Source of the DNA: Streptomyces sp. PTY087I2
GTDB taxonomy: Bacteria > Actinomycetota > Actinomycetes > Streptomycetales > Streptomycetaceae
Direction of reading: 5' to 3'
Length of the DNA: 64,000 bases
Assembly: GCF_001687325.1 (NCBI RefSeq)
Contig: NZ_LZRD01000018.1
Coordinates: forward strand, 62,001-126,000
The position numbers and the translations under genes are program-made. Each line of letters starts with the position of its first letter. The stretch's first letter is position 1. The notes under the pieces were generated by a model that was given only the letters and a program-made list of their open reading frames with translations, did no database searches and was not told the DNA's origin. Shown piece after piece: positions 17,159 to 25,860 of this stretch.

Positions 17159-17533
17159 ATGGCGAACACCGAAGCGTCTCTGAAGGAAGCGATGAGCTCG
17201 ATCGAGGGCACCACGGGTGTCGCCCTCGTCGACTACACGAGCGGGATGGCTCTCGGCACGCTCGGCGGCGGGAAGGACTTCAACCTGGAGGTCGCCGCCG
17301 CGGGCAACACCGACGTCATCCGCGCCAAGCTCCGCACCATGGAGCACCTGGGGCTCAAGGAGGAGATCGAGGACATCCTCATCACCCTGGGCACCCAGTA
17401 CCACCTGATCCGGCTGCTCAAGACCCGTGGCGGCAACGGCCTGTTCCTCTACCTGGTGCTGGACGCCAGCCGGGCCAACCTGGCCATGGCCCGCCACCAG
17501 CTGAAGAAGATCGAGTCGGAGCTGGAGGTCTGA
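17159..17533 (+). CDS. Roadblock/LC7-like protein
   Basis: 124 aa, ATG at 17159, ribosome site GGAAAGGAAACG. Pattern: EAMSSIEGTTGVALVDYTSG, then ALGTLGGG, EIEDILITLGTQYHLIRLLK and NGLFLYLVLDASRANLAMARH. It is the closest paralogue of the protein at 15265. A 171-bp gap separates it from the previous roadblock gene, so it may have its own promoter. As with the others, no partner GTPase gene is adjacent. Confidence 0.78.
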   Translation: MANTEASLKEAMSSIEGTTGVALVDYTSGMALGTLGGGKDFNLEVAAAGNTDVIRAKLRTMEHLGLKEEIEDILITLGTQYHLIRLLKTRGGNGLFLYLVLDASRANLAMARHQLKKIESELEV

Positions 17534-17564
17534 CACGTCCGGGGCGGCGCGGGGCCCGGGGCCC

Positions 17565-18410
17565 TCACTCCACGAACAGGCCGCGCGCCGCCGCCCGTAC
17601 GTCGAACTCCTCCAGCCGCGCCTGGGCGTCGGGAAGTCCGTCGCACATGGCCTCCAGCAGCACCCGGCCGAGCAGCATCGGCGCGCAGACGGTGTCGAAG
17701 GAGAGCCCGGAGCCGATCGCCGCCGGGAGCAGCAGATCGCTGTGCTTGGCGACGGGCGCGAACGCGGAGTCGGCGACCGTCACGACGGTCAGCCCCTGGT
17801 CCTGGGCGTACGCCAGCGCGTCCACGCTCTCCTTGGGGTGGCGCGGCAGCGCGAAGCACATCAGGGCGGTGGCCCCGGCCCGGCGGGCGGAGTCGATCCG
17901 GTCGGCCAGCATGCTGCCGCCCTCGTCGAGCACCCGGACGTCGGGGTGCACCTTGGCGGCGAAATAGCCGAAGCCGCGCGCCTGCGAGGAGGCGGCCCGC
18001 AGCCCGAGCACCGGCAGGGGCCGGGAGCCGGCGAGCAGTCGGCCGGCCCGCTCGACGGGCGCGGGGTCGGCGAGCACGTCACAGAGGTGCTGAAGGTTCT
18101 CGATCTCGGCGCGGACGGCCTGCTGGTACTCGTTGTACCGCTCCCCCGCCTCCTCCTGCTCCGGCTCGGCGGGCGCGACCTCGCGCAGATGCCTGCGCAG
18201 CGCCGGATAGCCGTCGAAGCCGAGGGCGACGGCGAAGCGGGTGACGGAGGGCTGGCTGACCCCGGCCAGCTCGGCCAGCTCGACGCTGGAGAGGAACGGC
18301 GCGTCGGCGGCCCGGCGGACCATGCAGTGCGCGATGCGCCGCTGGGTGGGCGTGAGCCGGTGGCCCTCGAAGAGCCGCTGCAACCGTGCGGTGGGGCTGC
18401 TCCCGCTCAT
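17565..18410 (-). CDS. RpiR/MurR-family transcriptional regulator
   Basis: 281 aa, ATG at 18410 after CAAGGGGACACC. N-terminal helix-turn-helix domain of the RpiR type (LTPTQRRIAHCMVRRA, then VELAELAGVSQPSVTRFAVALGFDGYPALRRHL), followed by a SIS sugar-isomerase fold (VLGLRAASSQARGFGYFAAK, GATALMCFALPRHPKESVDALAYAQD, LTVVTVADS). Such regulators sense small metabolites, often phosphosugars. It ends close to, and convergent with, the roadblock gene. It lies a few genes from the hut cluster and shares a CTATTCA motif with the hutU control region, so hut control is possible but unproven. Confidence 0.88.
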   Translation of the reverse strand: MSGSSPTARLQRLFEGHRLTPTQRRIAHCMVRRAADAPFLSSVELAELAGVSQPSVTRFAVALGFDGYPALRRHLREVAPAEPEQEEAGERYNEYQQAVRAEIENLQHLCDVLADPAPVERAGRLLAGSRPLPVLGLRAASSQARGFGYFAAKVHPDVRVLDEGGSMLADRIDSARRAGATALMCFALPRHPKESVDALAYAQDQGLTVVTVADSAFAPVAKHSDLLLPAAIGSGLSFDTVCAPMLLGRVLLEAMCDGLPDAQARLEEFDVRAAARGLFVE

Positions 18411-18577
18411 GGTGTCCCCTTGCTGGATCCGTCGCGCCCGACCGGCGCCGACCATTCTATTCAGCCAGGAAGGTCGCTGTATGTCCATATGCAGGAGCCC
18501 TGTGCGGGGGTTAGCCCCACGGGATTCGGGGGCTAGCCCTACTGTCATGGGGGCCCGGACTCCGTAACGTCATTCGT

Positions 18578-18994
18578 ATGGAAGCCCGTGACCACGAGCT
18601 CAAGAAGGAGCTCGCCGCCACCCTCCAGGCCCGCGGCGAGCTGGGCGCGGAGTACGAGGCCGTGCTCATCGAATCGTTCCTGGAGAAGGTCGAGCAGCGC
18701 CTCGACTCCACGCTCGACCGCCGGGTCCGCCGCCAGCTCGCCGAGCAGCAGACGAGCACCGCCCGGGGGCCGCGCCCGGCGGAGCCGGAGAGCTTCGGGG
18801 AGCGGCATGCGCTGGGGATCGTCTCGCTGATCCTGGCCGTCCCGCTGTCCGCGATCGGCGTCGTGAACGCCGGGATCGAGGGGCTGGTGGTGGCCTGGCT
18901 CGGCATCGTCGGCGTCAACGCGTTCCAGGCGGCGCGGGGCGGGGGGCTGTTCCGCCGCCGGGACGAACGGACGTCGTCCGACTGGAAGGACTGA
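18578..18994 (+). CDS. Small integral membrane protein, unknown
   Basis: 138 aa, ATG at 18578, divergent from the RpiR gene. A charged N-terminal helical half (residues 1-70, Glu/Lys/Arg-rich, probably amphipathic or coiled) is followed by two hydrophobic segments (ALGIVSLILAVPLSAIGVV and IEGLVVAWLGIVGVNAF) and a basic tail. No family recognised beyond a common Streptomyces hypothetical type. Confidence 0.75.
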   Translation: MEARDHELKKELAATLQARGELGAEYEAVLIESFLEKVEQRLDSTLDRRVRRQLAEQQTSTARGPRPAEPESFGERHALGIVSLILAVPLSAIGVVNAGIEGLVVAWLGIVGVNAFQAARGGGLFRRRDERTSSDWKD

Positions 18995-19036
18995 GCCCGG
19001 CGGGGGGATGGAGAAGGGGCGAGCCCGAAGGTTATG

Positions 19037-19095
19037 TCGCGGGGACCGCCGCACCCCCGGTTGCCCGGGGGGCGGGACGACGGCGGTCCCCGCGA
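19037..19095. terminator. Perfect 15-bp hairpin, probable terminator
   Basis: TCGCGGGGACCGCCG (19037-19051) pairs perfectly with 19081-19095, loop 29 nt. It lies between convergent genes and could serve both. Confidence 0.6.
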
Positions 19096-19291
19096 GGGAC
19101 GCGGTCCGGGTCAGGGCCGGATGCCCGCGTCCGGGCGACGGTGGAGGTCCGGGAGCCGCTCCGTAGTCCGGTGTCGCCGTTCTGGGTGCCGGCGGGTTTC
19201 CCCTGCCGACACCCACCAATGTGCCGGAGCCGTGTTAAGCGGGTGCTGCGCGGACGTGACGCGCTCGTACCGTTTTCGCGAAGCCCCGCGG

Positions 19292-19390
19292 CCGGCCTGC
19301 CCGAGGCGCGCCGCCCGGCTGTCCCGAGGCCCCACGCCGACCTGTGCCCGGCCTGCCCCAGGCGCGTCGCCCGGCTGTCCCGCAGCCCCG
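19292..19390. repeat. Imperfect direct repeat, two copies about 56 bp apart
   Basis: CCGGCCTGCCCGAGGCGCG at 19292 recurs with small changes from about 19348, each followed by a near-identical CCCGGCTGTCCCG segment. Non-coding; origin unknown. Confidence 0.55.
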
Positions 19391-19424
19391 TCGCCCGGTC
19401 CGGCCGGGCGGCGGGAACGGCCCG

Positions 19425-20831
19425 TCAGGCCTTCGCCGTGCCCGCGTCCTTGGCGAGGAACGCCAGCAGGTCCTGCCTGCTCACGACGCCCTTCGGCTTG
19501 CCCTCGACGAGCACGATCGCCGCGTCGGCGCCCTCCGCGCCGCTGAGCACGGCCATCAGGTCCTCGACCGGTTCGCCGGAGCCGACCTGCGGCAGCGGGG
19601 CCGACATGTGCTTCTCCAGCGGGTCGGTCAGCGAGGCGCGCTGGGTGAACAGCGCGTCCAGCAGCTGCCGTTCCACGACGGAGCCGATGACCTCGGCGGC
19701 CATCACGTCCGGGTGGCCGGCGCCCGGCTTCACGATCGGCATCTGCGAGACGCCGTACTCGCGCAGCACGTCGATGGCCTCGCCGACCGTCTCCTCCGGG
19801 TGCATATGGACGAGCGAGGGCATCGGGCCCTCCTTGAAGTCCAGGACCGCGCCGACGTTGGCGGAGGTGCCGGAGTCCTCCAGGAAGCCGTAGTCGGCCA
19901 TCCACTCGTCGTTGAAGATCTTGCTGAGGTAGCCGCGCCCGCTGTCGGGGAGCAGCACCACGACGACATCGTCGGGGCCGAGCCGCTTGGCGACCTCCAG
20001 GGCGCCGACGACCGCCATGCCGCAGGAGCCGCCGACGAGCAGGCCCTCCTCCTTGGCGAGGCGGCGGGTCATCTGGAAGGAGTCCTTGTCGGACACCGGG
20101 ACGATCTCGTCCGTCACATTGCGGTCGTAGGCGCTCGGCCAGAAGTCCTCGCCGACGCCCTCGACCAGATACGGCCGCCCGGAGCCGCCGGAGTAGACCG
20201 AGCCCTCCGGGTCCGCGCCGATGACCTGGACCGCGCCGTCGCTGATCTCCTTGAGGTAGCGCCCGGTGCCGCTGATGGTGCCGCCGGTGCCGACGCCCGC
20301 GACGAAGTGTGTGATCTTCCCCTCGGTCTGCTCCCACAGTTCGGGACCGGTGGTCTCGTAGTGCGAGCGGGGGTTGTTCGGGTTGGAGTACTGGTCGGGC
20401 TTCCAGGCGCCCGGCGTCTCGGTGACCAGCCGGTCGGAGACGTTGTAGTACGAGTCCGGGTGCTCGGGGTCAACGGCGGTGGGGCAGACCACGACCTCGG
20501 CGCCGTACGCGCGCAGCACGTTGATCTTGTCCGTGGACACCTTGTCCGGGCAGACGAAGATGCACTTGTAGCCCTTCTGCTGCGCGACGATGGCGAGGCC
20601 GACGCCGGTGTTGCCGCTGGTCGGCTCGACGATCGTGCCGCCGGGCTTCAGCTCCCCGCTCTGCTCGGCCGCCTCGATCATGCGCAGCGCGATGCGGTCC
20701 TTCACGGACCCGCCGGGGTTGAAGTACTCGACCTTGGCCAGGACGGTCGCCTGGATACCTGCCGTGACGTTGCGCAGCCTCACCAGCGGGGTGTTGCCGA
20801 CAAGACTGATCATCGAATCGTGGAATTGCAC
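19425..20831 (-). CDS. Cystathionine beta-synthase
   Basis: 468 aa from GTG 20831. PLP-dependent fold II enzyme that joins serine and homocysteine, first step of reverse transsulphuration. The PLP lysine is K44 in FNPGGSVKDRIALRM; PTSGNTGVGLA binds the substrate carboxylate and GVGTGGTISGTGRYLK the PLP phosphate. Residues about 335-468 form a pair of CBS domains (PSLVHMHPEETVGEAIDVL, then DAAIVLVEGKPKGVVSRQDLL), as in actinobacterial CBS enzymes, distinguishing it from O-acetylserine sulfhydrylase. Divergent from the SGNH hydrolase gene. Confidence 0.92.
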   Translation of the reverse strand: MQFHDSMISLVGNTPLVRLRNVTAGIQATVLAKVEYFNPGGSVKDRIALRMIEAAEQSGELKPGGTIVEPTSGNTGVGLAIVAQQKGYKCIFVCPDKVSTDKINVLRAYGAEVVVCPTAVDPEHPDSYYNVSDRLVTETPGAWKPDQYSNPNNPRSHYETTGPELWEQTEGKITHFVAGVGTGGTISGTGRYLKEISDGAVQVIGADPEGSVYSGGSGRPYLVEGVGEDFWPSAYDRNVTDEIVPVSDKDSFQMTRRLAKEEGLLVGGSCGMAVVGALEVAKRLGPDDVVVVLLPDSGRGYLSKIFNDEWMADYGFLEDSGTSANVGAVLDFKEGPMPSLVHMHPEETVGEAIDVLREYGVSQMPIVKPGAGHPDVMAAEVIGSVVERQLLDALFTQRASLTDPLEKHMSAPLPQVGSGEPVEDLMAVLSGAEGADAAIVLVEGKPKGVVSRQDLLAFLAKDAGTAKA

Positions 20832-20975
20832 CGTGTACTCCGGGATCTCCGAGATGGTCCGGCCCAGAGTATGCGTACGGGACGCACTGTGCGTACGGGA
20901 AGGAGTACACGCGGCCCCGAGCGGGGCAAGTAGGTACGTGTACGGCTGTACGGCGAGGAGGAGGTGGACCGGACT

Positions 20976-21992
20976 GTGTCGAGGGCAAGGGTGGCACGGC
21001 GGATCGCGGCGGGCGCGGCCTACGGCGGTGGCAGCATCGGGTTGATCGGTGCGGCGGCCGTGGGCGTGTTCCTGGCGGAGGTCCAGCTCGCGAAGAGGCA
21101 GGTGGGCGGGGGTACGGCTCCGGTTCCGCCGAGCGCGGACGGGCGGTACGGAGTGGCGTTCGCCGGGCCGAACGACGCCATACGGCTCGGGATGCTCGGG
21201 GATTCGACGGCCGCGGGCCAGGGGGTGCGGCGGGCCGGGCACACTCCGGGCGCCCTGCTGGCCTCGGGGCTCGCGGCGGTGGCCGAGCGGCCGGTGGACC
21301 TGCGGAACGTGGCCCTGCCCGGGGCCCGCTCGGACGATCTGGAGCGGCAGGTGTCGCTGCTGCTCGCGGATCCGGCGCGGGTCCCGGACGTCTGCGTGAT
21401 CATGATCGGGGCGAACGACGTCACCCACCGGATGCCCGCGACCCAGTCGGTGCGCTGTCTGACGACGGCGGTGCGCAGGCTGCGGACGGCGGGGGCGGAG
21501 GTGGTCGTCGGGACCTGCCCGGACCTGGGCACGATCGAGCCGGTCTACCAGCCGCTGCGCTGGCTGGCCCGGCGGGTGAGCCGGCAGCTGGCGGCGGCGC
21601 AGACGATCGGCACGGTGGAGCAGGGCGGGCGCACGGTGTCGCTGGGCGATCTGCTGGGCCCGGAGTTCGCGGCGAACCCGCGCGAGCTGTTCGGCCCGGA
21701 CAACTACCACCCCTCGGCCGAGGGGTATGCCACGGCGGCCATGGCGGTGCTGCCCACGCTGTGCGCGGTGCTGGGCCTGTGGCCGGAGACCGACCGGCTG
21801 GACGGCGCCCGGCGCGAGGACATCCTCCCGGTGGCGAAGGCCGCGTCCCAGGCGGCCCGGGAGGCCGGTACGGAGGTCACGGGGGCGCGGGCTCCCTGGG
21901 CCCTCCTCAAGCACCGCAGGCGGCGGCGTCTGCCCGCCTCCACGGAACCCACCCCGCACACCCACCCGGACGCCGCCCACGGGCACGCGTGA
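20976..21992 (+). CDS. SGNH/GDSL-family hydrolase, membrane-anchored
   Basis: 338 aa from GTG 20976; a GTG at 20966 minus 2 (20964) would add four residues but lies inside the GAGGAGGAGG ribosome site. An N-terminal hydrophobic segment (GLIGAAAVGVFLAEVQLA) suggests a membrane anchor or uncleaved signal. SGNH blocks: catalytic Ser in GMLGDSTAAGQG (block I), Gly around LPGARSDDL (block II), IGANDVTHR (block III), and Asp/His in GPDNYHPSAEGYA (block V). Likely an esterase or lipase acting at the membrane; substrate unknown. The C-terminal about 60 residues are basic and low-complexity. Confidence 0.85.
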   Translation: MSRARVARRIAAGAAYGGGSIGLIGAAAVGVFLAEVQLAKRQVGGGTAPVPPSADGRYGVAFAGPNDAIRLGMLGDSTAAGQGVRRAGHTPGALLASGLAAVAERPVDLRNVALPGARSDDLERQVSLLLADPARVPDVCVIMIGANDVTHRMPATQSVRCLTTAVRRLRTAGAEVVVGTCPDLGTIEPVYQPLRWLARRVSRQLAAAQTIGTVEQGGRTVSLGDLLGPEFAANPRELFGPDNYHPSAEGYATAAMAVLPTLCAVLGLWPETDRLDGARREDILPVAKAASQAAREAGTEVTGARAPWALLKHRRRRRLPASTEPTPHTHPDAAHGHA

Positions 21993-22023
21993 CGGATGGC
22001 GCCCAACGCGGCAGGCCGTGCTG

Positions 22024-22037
22024 AGCAAGCGCTTAGA
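22024..22037. promoter_or_regulatory. TetR/KstR2-like operator half-perfect palindrome upstream of the thiolase gene
   Basis: AGCAAGCGCTTAGA, centred on the palindrome AAGCGCTT, 110 bp before the thiolase start. It resembles the CAAGNNCTTG core recognised by KstR2-like TetR repressors of acyl-CoA metabolism, with one arm degenerate. By resemblance only. Confidence 0.35.
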
Positions 22038-22146
22038 AAAGAGTTCCGCATCACACGGCCTGCCGGGTGACCCCGGCGATACGTCCGGGTAACTTCCAGA
22101 GGAGTTCTGCCGTCCACACAGCCTTCCAGCCCCTTGGAGCCGCGTG

Positions 22147-23367
22147 ATGCCCGAAGCCGTGATCGTCTCTGCCGCCCGTTCGCCGATCGGCCGCGCCTTC
22201 AAGGGATCCCTGAAGGACCTGCGCGCGGACGACCTGACCGCCACGATCATCCAGACCGCGCTGGCCAAGGTCCCCGAGCTGGACCCGAAGGACATCGACG
22301 ACCTGATGCTGGGCTGCGGTCTGCCCGGCGGCGAGCAGGGCAACAACCTGGGCCGCATCATCGCCGTACAGATGGGGATGGACCACCTTCCCGGCTGTAC
22401 GGTCACCCGCTACTGCTCCTCCTCGCTCCAGACCAGCCGGATGGCGCTGCACGCGATCAAGGCGGGCGAGGGCGACGTCTTCATCTCGGCCGGTGTCGAG
22501 ATGGTGTCCCGCTTCACCAAGGGCAACTCCGACAGCCTGCCGGACACGCACAACCCGCTGTTCGCCGACGCCGAGGCCCGCACCGCCGCCCGCGCCGAGC
22601 AGACCGGCACCGACTGGCACGACCCGCGCGAGGACGGCCTCGTCCCGGACGCGTACATCGCGATGGGGCAGACGGCGGAGAACCTGGCCCGGCTGAAGGG
22701 CGTCACCCGCCAGGACATGGACGAGTTCGGCGTACGGTCGCAGAACCTCGCCGAGGAAGCCCTGAAGAACGGCTTCTGGGAGCGGGAGATCACCCCGGTC
22801 ACCACCCCCGACGGCACCGTGGTCGCCAAGGACGACGGCCCGCGCGCGGGCGTCACCATGGAAGGCGTGCAGGGCCTGAAGCCGGTGTTCCGCCCCGACG
22901 GCCTGGTCACCGCGGGCAACTGCTGCCCGCTCAACGACGGCGCGGCCGCCCTGGTGATCATGTCCGACACCAAGGCACGGGAGCTGGGCCTGACCCCGCT
23001 GGCCCGGATCGTCTCCACCGGCGTCTCCGGCCTCTCCCCCGAGATCATGGGTTACGGCCCGGTCGAGGCCAGCAAGCAGGCGCTGAAGCGGGCCGGCCTG
23101 ACGATCGACGACATCGACCTCGCCGAGATCAACGAGGCGTTCGCCGCCCAGGTCATCCCCTCCTACCGGGACCTCGGCCTGCCGCTGGAGAAGGTCAACG
23201 TCAACGGCGGCGCGATCGCGGTCGGCCACCCCTTCGGCATGACCGGCGCCCGCATCACCGGCACGCTGATCAACAGCCTCCAGTTCCACGACAAGCAGTT
23301 CGGCCTGGAGACGATGTGCGTGGGCGGCGGCCAGGGCATGGCGATGGTGATCGAGCGGCTGAGCTAA
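22147..23367 (+). CDS. Acetyl-CoA C-acetyltransferase (thiolase)
   Basis: 406 aa from ATG 22147; a GTG directly before it is less likely. Thiolase family: nucleophilic Cys90 in TRYCSSSLQ, EINEAFAAQ (about 332), the His of VNGGAIAVGHPFGMTGAR (about 358) and the second active Cys in ETMCVGGGQGMA near the end. Cleaves or condenses acyl-CoA in beta-oxidation or acetoacetyl-CoA formation. It stands alone, with a terminator after it and a possible TetR-type operator upstream. Confidence 0.93.
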   Translation: MPEAVIVSAARSPIGRAFKGSLKDLRADDLTATIIQTALAKVPELDPKDIDDLMLGCGLPGGEQGNNLGRIIAVQMGMDHLPGCTVTRYCSSSLQTSRMALHAIKAGEGDVFISAGVEMVSRFTKGNSDSLPDTHNPLFADAEARTAARAEQTGTDWHDPREDGLVPDAYIAMGQTAENLARLKGVTRQDMDEFGVRSQNLAEEALKNGFWEREITPVTTPDGTVVAKDDGPRAGVTMEGVQGLKPVFRPDGLVTAGNCCPLNDGAAALVIMSDTKARELGLTPLARIVSTGVSGLSPEIMGYGPVEASKQALKRAGLTIDDIDLAEINEAFAAQVIPSYRDLGLPLEKVNVNGGAIAVGHPFGMTGARITGTLINSLQFHDKQFGLETMCVGGGQGMAMVIERLS

Positions 23368-23394
23368 CCTCTCCGAGCTCCGACCGTGACCGAA

Positions 23395-23429
23395 TCTCCC
23401 CCAGGATGTGATCTGCGTCCCGGGGGAGA
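23395..23429 (+). terminator. Hairpin terminator after the thiolase gene
   Basis: TCTCCCCC (23395-23402) pairs with GGGGGAGA (23422-23429), followed by GTCGTTTT. It starts 28 bp after the stop codon. Confidence 0.7.
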
Positions 23430-23572
23430 GTCGTTTTCGCAGGTCAGGCCGGTTTGGGGCTAAACATCGGACCGAAAGACCTGTCCATTTCGTGACGTAA
23501 TGCACTGACAGCCCGTACCGGTACAGGCCAAGCTGATGTAGGAAGTCGGGGGTATCGATTGAGACCGGGAGT

Positions 23573-24502
23573 ATGTCAGTGAGCGCCATGTCATTTGCCC
23601 TGTTGCTGACCACCGCCGCTGCCACGGCCGTCGGCGCCGCCGCACTGCACGCCGCTCACGGGCTGCGCAAGCAGGTCGCGGCGCTGCGCACGGAGCTGGC
23701 CGCGGGCCGTGCTTCCGGCGCCTCGGTGCCACCGCAGAGCCGCAGTACGGCCACCCCGGCCGAGGAGATACGCGCGGCCGTCGCCGACGCCCTCGCCGAG
23801 GAGCGGGAGCGCGAGCTGGCCGAGGCGCGCGCCTTCTGGGCGGCCCAGGAGGCCCGTGACGCCGCCGACGCCCCGTCCCTGCTCGGCGGTCTGCCGGGCC
23901 TGGGCGACGACGCCCCGTACTACCTGCCCCGGCAGGCCGACTTCGCCGGCCTGGAGTCGATGGACCTGGAGGCGGCCGAGGCGATGGAGGAGCTCGTCGA
24001 GCTGAGCGAGCGGACCCTCGCGGAGCACGAGGCCGGCGAGCTGACCGATCTCCCGACGGAGCTTCAGACGGAGCTCTCGACGGACCTGGCGACCGGGCTT
24101 CCGGAGACCGCGGAGTTCCCCGAGGACTCCCCCGAGCTGGCCGCCGCCCGCCGCCGCCACCCCTCGCACCCGGACTTCGTCCCCGTGCAGACGCCGGTGG
24201 TCACCGACCACGAGCGCACCGTGAACCGTCTTGAGGAGCTGGCCGACACCGCGACCGAGCTGACCGATGTGCGGCCCGGCCCGCTGGGCACGCTCGATGT
24301 GTACGTCTTCGCCGACGGCACCACGCTCTGCATGACCCCGGGCCACCGTGAGACCGCCGAGCGGCTCGCGGACGCGCTGCGGGCGGGCCGGCAGCCGGTG
24401 CTGCTGGGCGGCTCGGGCGTCTCGGGCGCCTACGCGCTGACCTTCTCCTGCGGCGAGGACAACGTGTACATCCTCGCCGACCGCGTCATCGCCTCGTTCT
24501 GA
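23573..24502 (+). CDS. Conserved hypothetical protein with N-terminal membrane segment
   Basis: 309 aa, ATG at 23573 with CGGGAGT. The first about 30 residues are hydrophobic (FALLLTTAAATAVGAAALHA), then a long Ala/Glu/Arg-rich helical region with likely coiled coil (about 30-180). The C-terminal about 110 residues are better ordered: VTDHERTVNRLEELA, GTLDVYVFADGTTLCMTPGHRET and GEDNVYILADRVIASF. Mostly a cytoplasmic protein tethered by its N-terminus. I do not recognise the family. Confidence 0.78.
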   Translation: MSVSAMSFALLLTTAAATAVGAAALHAAHGLRKQVAALRTELAAGRASGASVPPQSRSTATPAEEIRAAVADALAEERERELAEARAFWAAQEARDAADAPSLLGGLPGLGDDAPYYLPRQADFAGLESMDLEAAEAMEELVELSERTLAEHEAGELTDLPTELQTELSTDLATGLPETAEFPEDSPELAAARRRHPSHPDFVPVQTPVVTDHERTVNRLEELADTATELTDVRPGPLGTLDVYVFADGTTLCMTPGHRETAERLADALRAGRQPVLLGGSGVSGAYALTFSCGEDNVYILADRVIASF

Positions 24503-24520
24503 CCGCCGGGCGCGGGCCGC

Positions 24521-24838
24521 TCACGCGAAAGCCCGCGCCGCCGCCTCGTCGACATACCGCACGGCCTCGTCCAGCTCCTGGGACGGGGCCGTTTCCAGTG
24601 CCACGGCCAGGTCCCGCCCGGCGACGGCGAGCTGGTCGCCCACGGCGAACAGCCCGGCGTCCGGCAGCTCGCGCGGCTCGGCGGCCGGGTTCTCCAGCCG
24701 CTGGGCCCGTACGGCGAGCTCCCGGGCGGCGGCCAGCGCCTCGGCGGCCGCGCCGCGCTGGAGGCGGCTCTGCGGGGCCGAGCGCAGCCGGTCGGCGAAA
24801 CGGTCCACGGCCAGGATCAGGGGCGTCGTATCGAGCAC
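24521..24838 (-). CDS. Small helical protein, unknown
   Basis: 105 aa from GTG 24838 (AGGGTCGGCC upstream). Entirely helical appearance, Ala/Leu/Arg/Glu-rich: VDRFADRLRSAPQSRLQRGAA, then ALAAARELAVRAQRLE, and a tail with ELDEAVRYVDEAAARAFA. Convergent with the previous gene, 18 bp apart. No family recognised; typical of a short Streptomyces core hypothetical. Confidence 0.65.
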   Translation of the reverse strand: MLDTTPLILAVDRFADRLRSAPQSRLQRGAAAEALAAARELAVRAQRLENPAAEPRELPDAGLFAVGDQLAVAGRDLAVALETAPSQELDEAVRYVDEAAARAFA

Positions 24839-24896
24839 CCGGCCGACCCTACGCGCCCCTCCCGCGCCCCGGCCAACGGCCCGGCACCCGCGAACG

Positions 24897-24935
24897 CGGA
24901 ACGGCCCGCAGGCGCGGTGCCTGCGGGCCGTTCCG
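24897..24935 (-). terminator. Strong hairpin terminator after the BI-1 gene
   Basis: Perfect 17-bp stem CGGAACGGCCCGCAGGC (24897-24913) with 24919-24935, 5-nt loop, just downstream of the BI-1 stop on the minus strand. Confidence 0.85.
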
Positions 24936-24978
24936 GTGCTACTGGGTTCTGCGGGTACTACGGGTACTACGAGGTCGC

Positions 24979-25860
24979 TCAGTCGTCGCCGCTGAGGATC
25001 GCGACCAGGCGCAGCATCTCGATGTAGATCCACACCAGGGTCACGGTGAGACCGAACGCGGCCAGCCACTCCTCCTCGCGGGGAGCGCCGTACGCGATGC
25101 CGTCCTCGACCTGCTTGAAGTTCAGGGCGAGGATGCACGCGCCGATGACGATGGCCACGATGCCGAAGACGACACCGAGGGCGCCGCTGCGGAAGCCGAG
25201 GCCGTCACCACCGCCGAAGACGGCGAACAGGAGGTTGACCATCATCAGCAGCATGAAGCCGATGGCGGCCGCCATCACGAAGCCGTAGAAGCGGCGCGTG
25301 ACCCGGATCAGACCGGTGCGGTAGGCGATCAGCACACCGGCGAAGACCGCCATGGTGCCGAGCACCGCCTGCATCGCGGCGCCGGGGGCGACGTACATGC
25401 TGACGATGTTGCTGACGATGCCGAGGAAGACACCCTCGAACGCCGCGTACGTCAGGATCAGCGCGGGCGAGGGCCGGCGCTTGAACGAGTTGACCAGCGA
25501 CAGCACGAAGCCGATGAGCGCGGCGCCGATGGCCACGCCGTAGGCGGTGCTCAGGTTCGCCTCGTCGACCGGCATGACCCACCACGCGACGGCGGCGGCC
25601 AGGATCACGGTGCCGAGCGTCATCGCCGTGCGCGTCACCACGCCGTCGATGGTCATCACGTCGGTACGGGCGGGCGCCTGCGGGGCGCCGTGCATGTCCG
25701 TCTGCGCGTAGGGGTTCGTGGCGTACGGGTTGGCGGCGGTGCCCTGTGCGTACGGGTTGCCCGTCGCGGGGGCCCCGGCCTGCGGCGCCGCGTTGAAGCC
25801 CGCGTGGCCGTTGTCGCGGCTGAACCCCCGTCGCGAGAAGACCGGGTTGCTGCTCCTCAT
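24979..25860 (-). CDS. Bax inhibitor-1/YccA-family membrane protein
   Basis: 293 aa, ATG at 25860 with GGAGGAGTGAG. A Pro/Asn/Tyr-rich N-terminus with NPYA repeats (residues 1-70) precedes seven hydrophobic segments: for example MTLGTVILAAAVAWWVM, ALIGFVLSLVNSF, LILTYAAFEGVFLGIVSN, MAVFAGVLIAYRTG and LGVVFGIVAIVIGACILALNF, ending LVWIYIEMLRLVAILSGDD. The length and the EGVFLG motif match the YccA-like branch of BI-1 (actinobacterial type with an N-terminal extension). Proposed role in the family is pH-sensitive cation leak; not established here. Confidence 0.9.
   Translation of the reverse strand: MRSSNPVFSRRGFSRDNGHAGFNAAPQAGAPATGNPYAQGTAANPYATNPYAQTDMHGAPQAPARTDVMTIDGVVTRTAMTLGTVILAAAVAWWVMPVDEANLSTAYGVAIGAALIGFVLSLVNSFKRRPSPALILTYAAFEGVFLGIVSNIVSMYVAPGAAMQAVLGTMAVFAGVLIAYRTGLIRVTRRFYGFVMAAAIGFMLLMMVNLLFAVFGGGDGLGFRSGALGVVFGIVAIVIGACILALNFKQVEDGIAYGAPREEEWLAAFGLTVTLVWIYIEMLRLVAILSGDD

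Larger units (their letters stand above)
18995..19424. other. Gene-poor stretch downstream of the cystathionine beta-synthase gene
   Basis: 430 bp between two convergent genes. It contains one strong hairpin (19037-19095) and an imperfect direct repeat (19292-19390). I see no convincing small gene. Confidence 0.6.
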
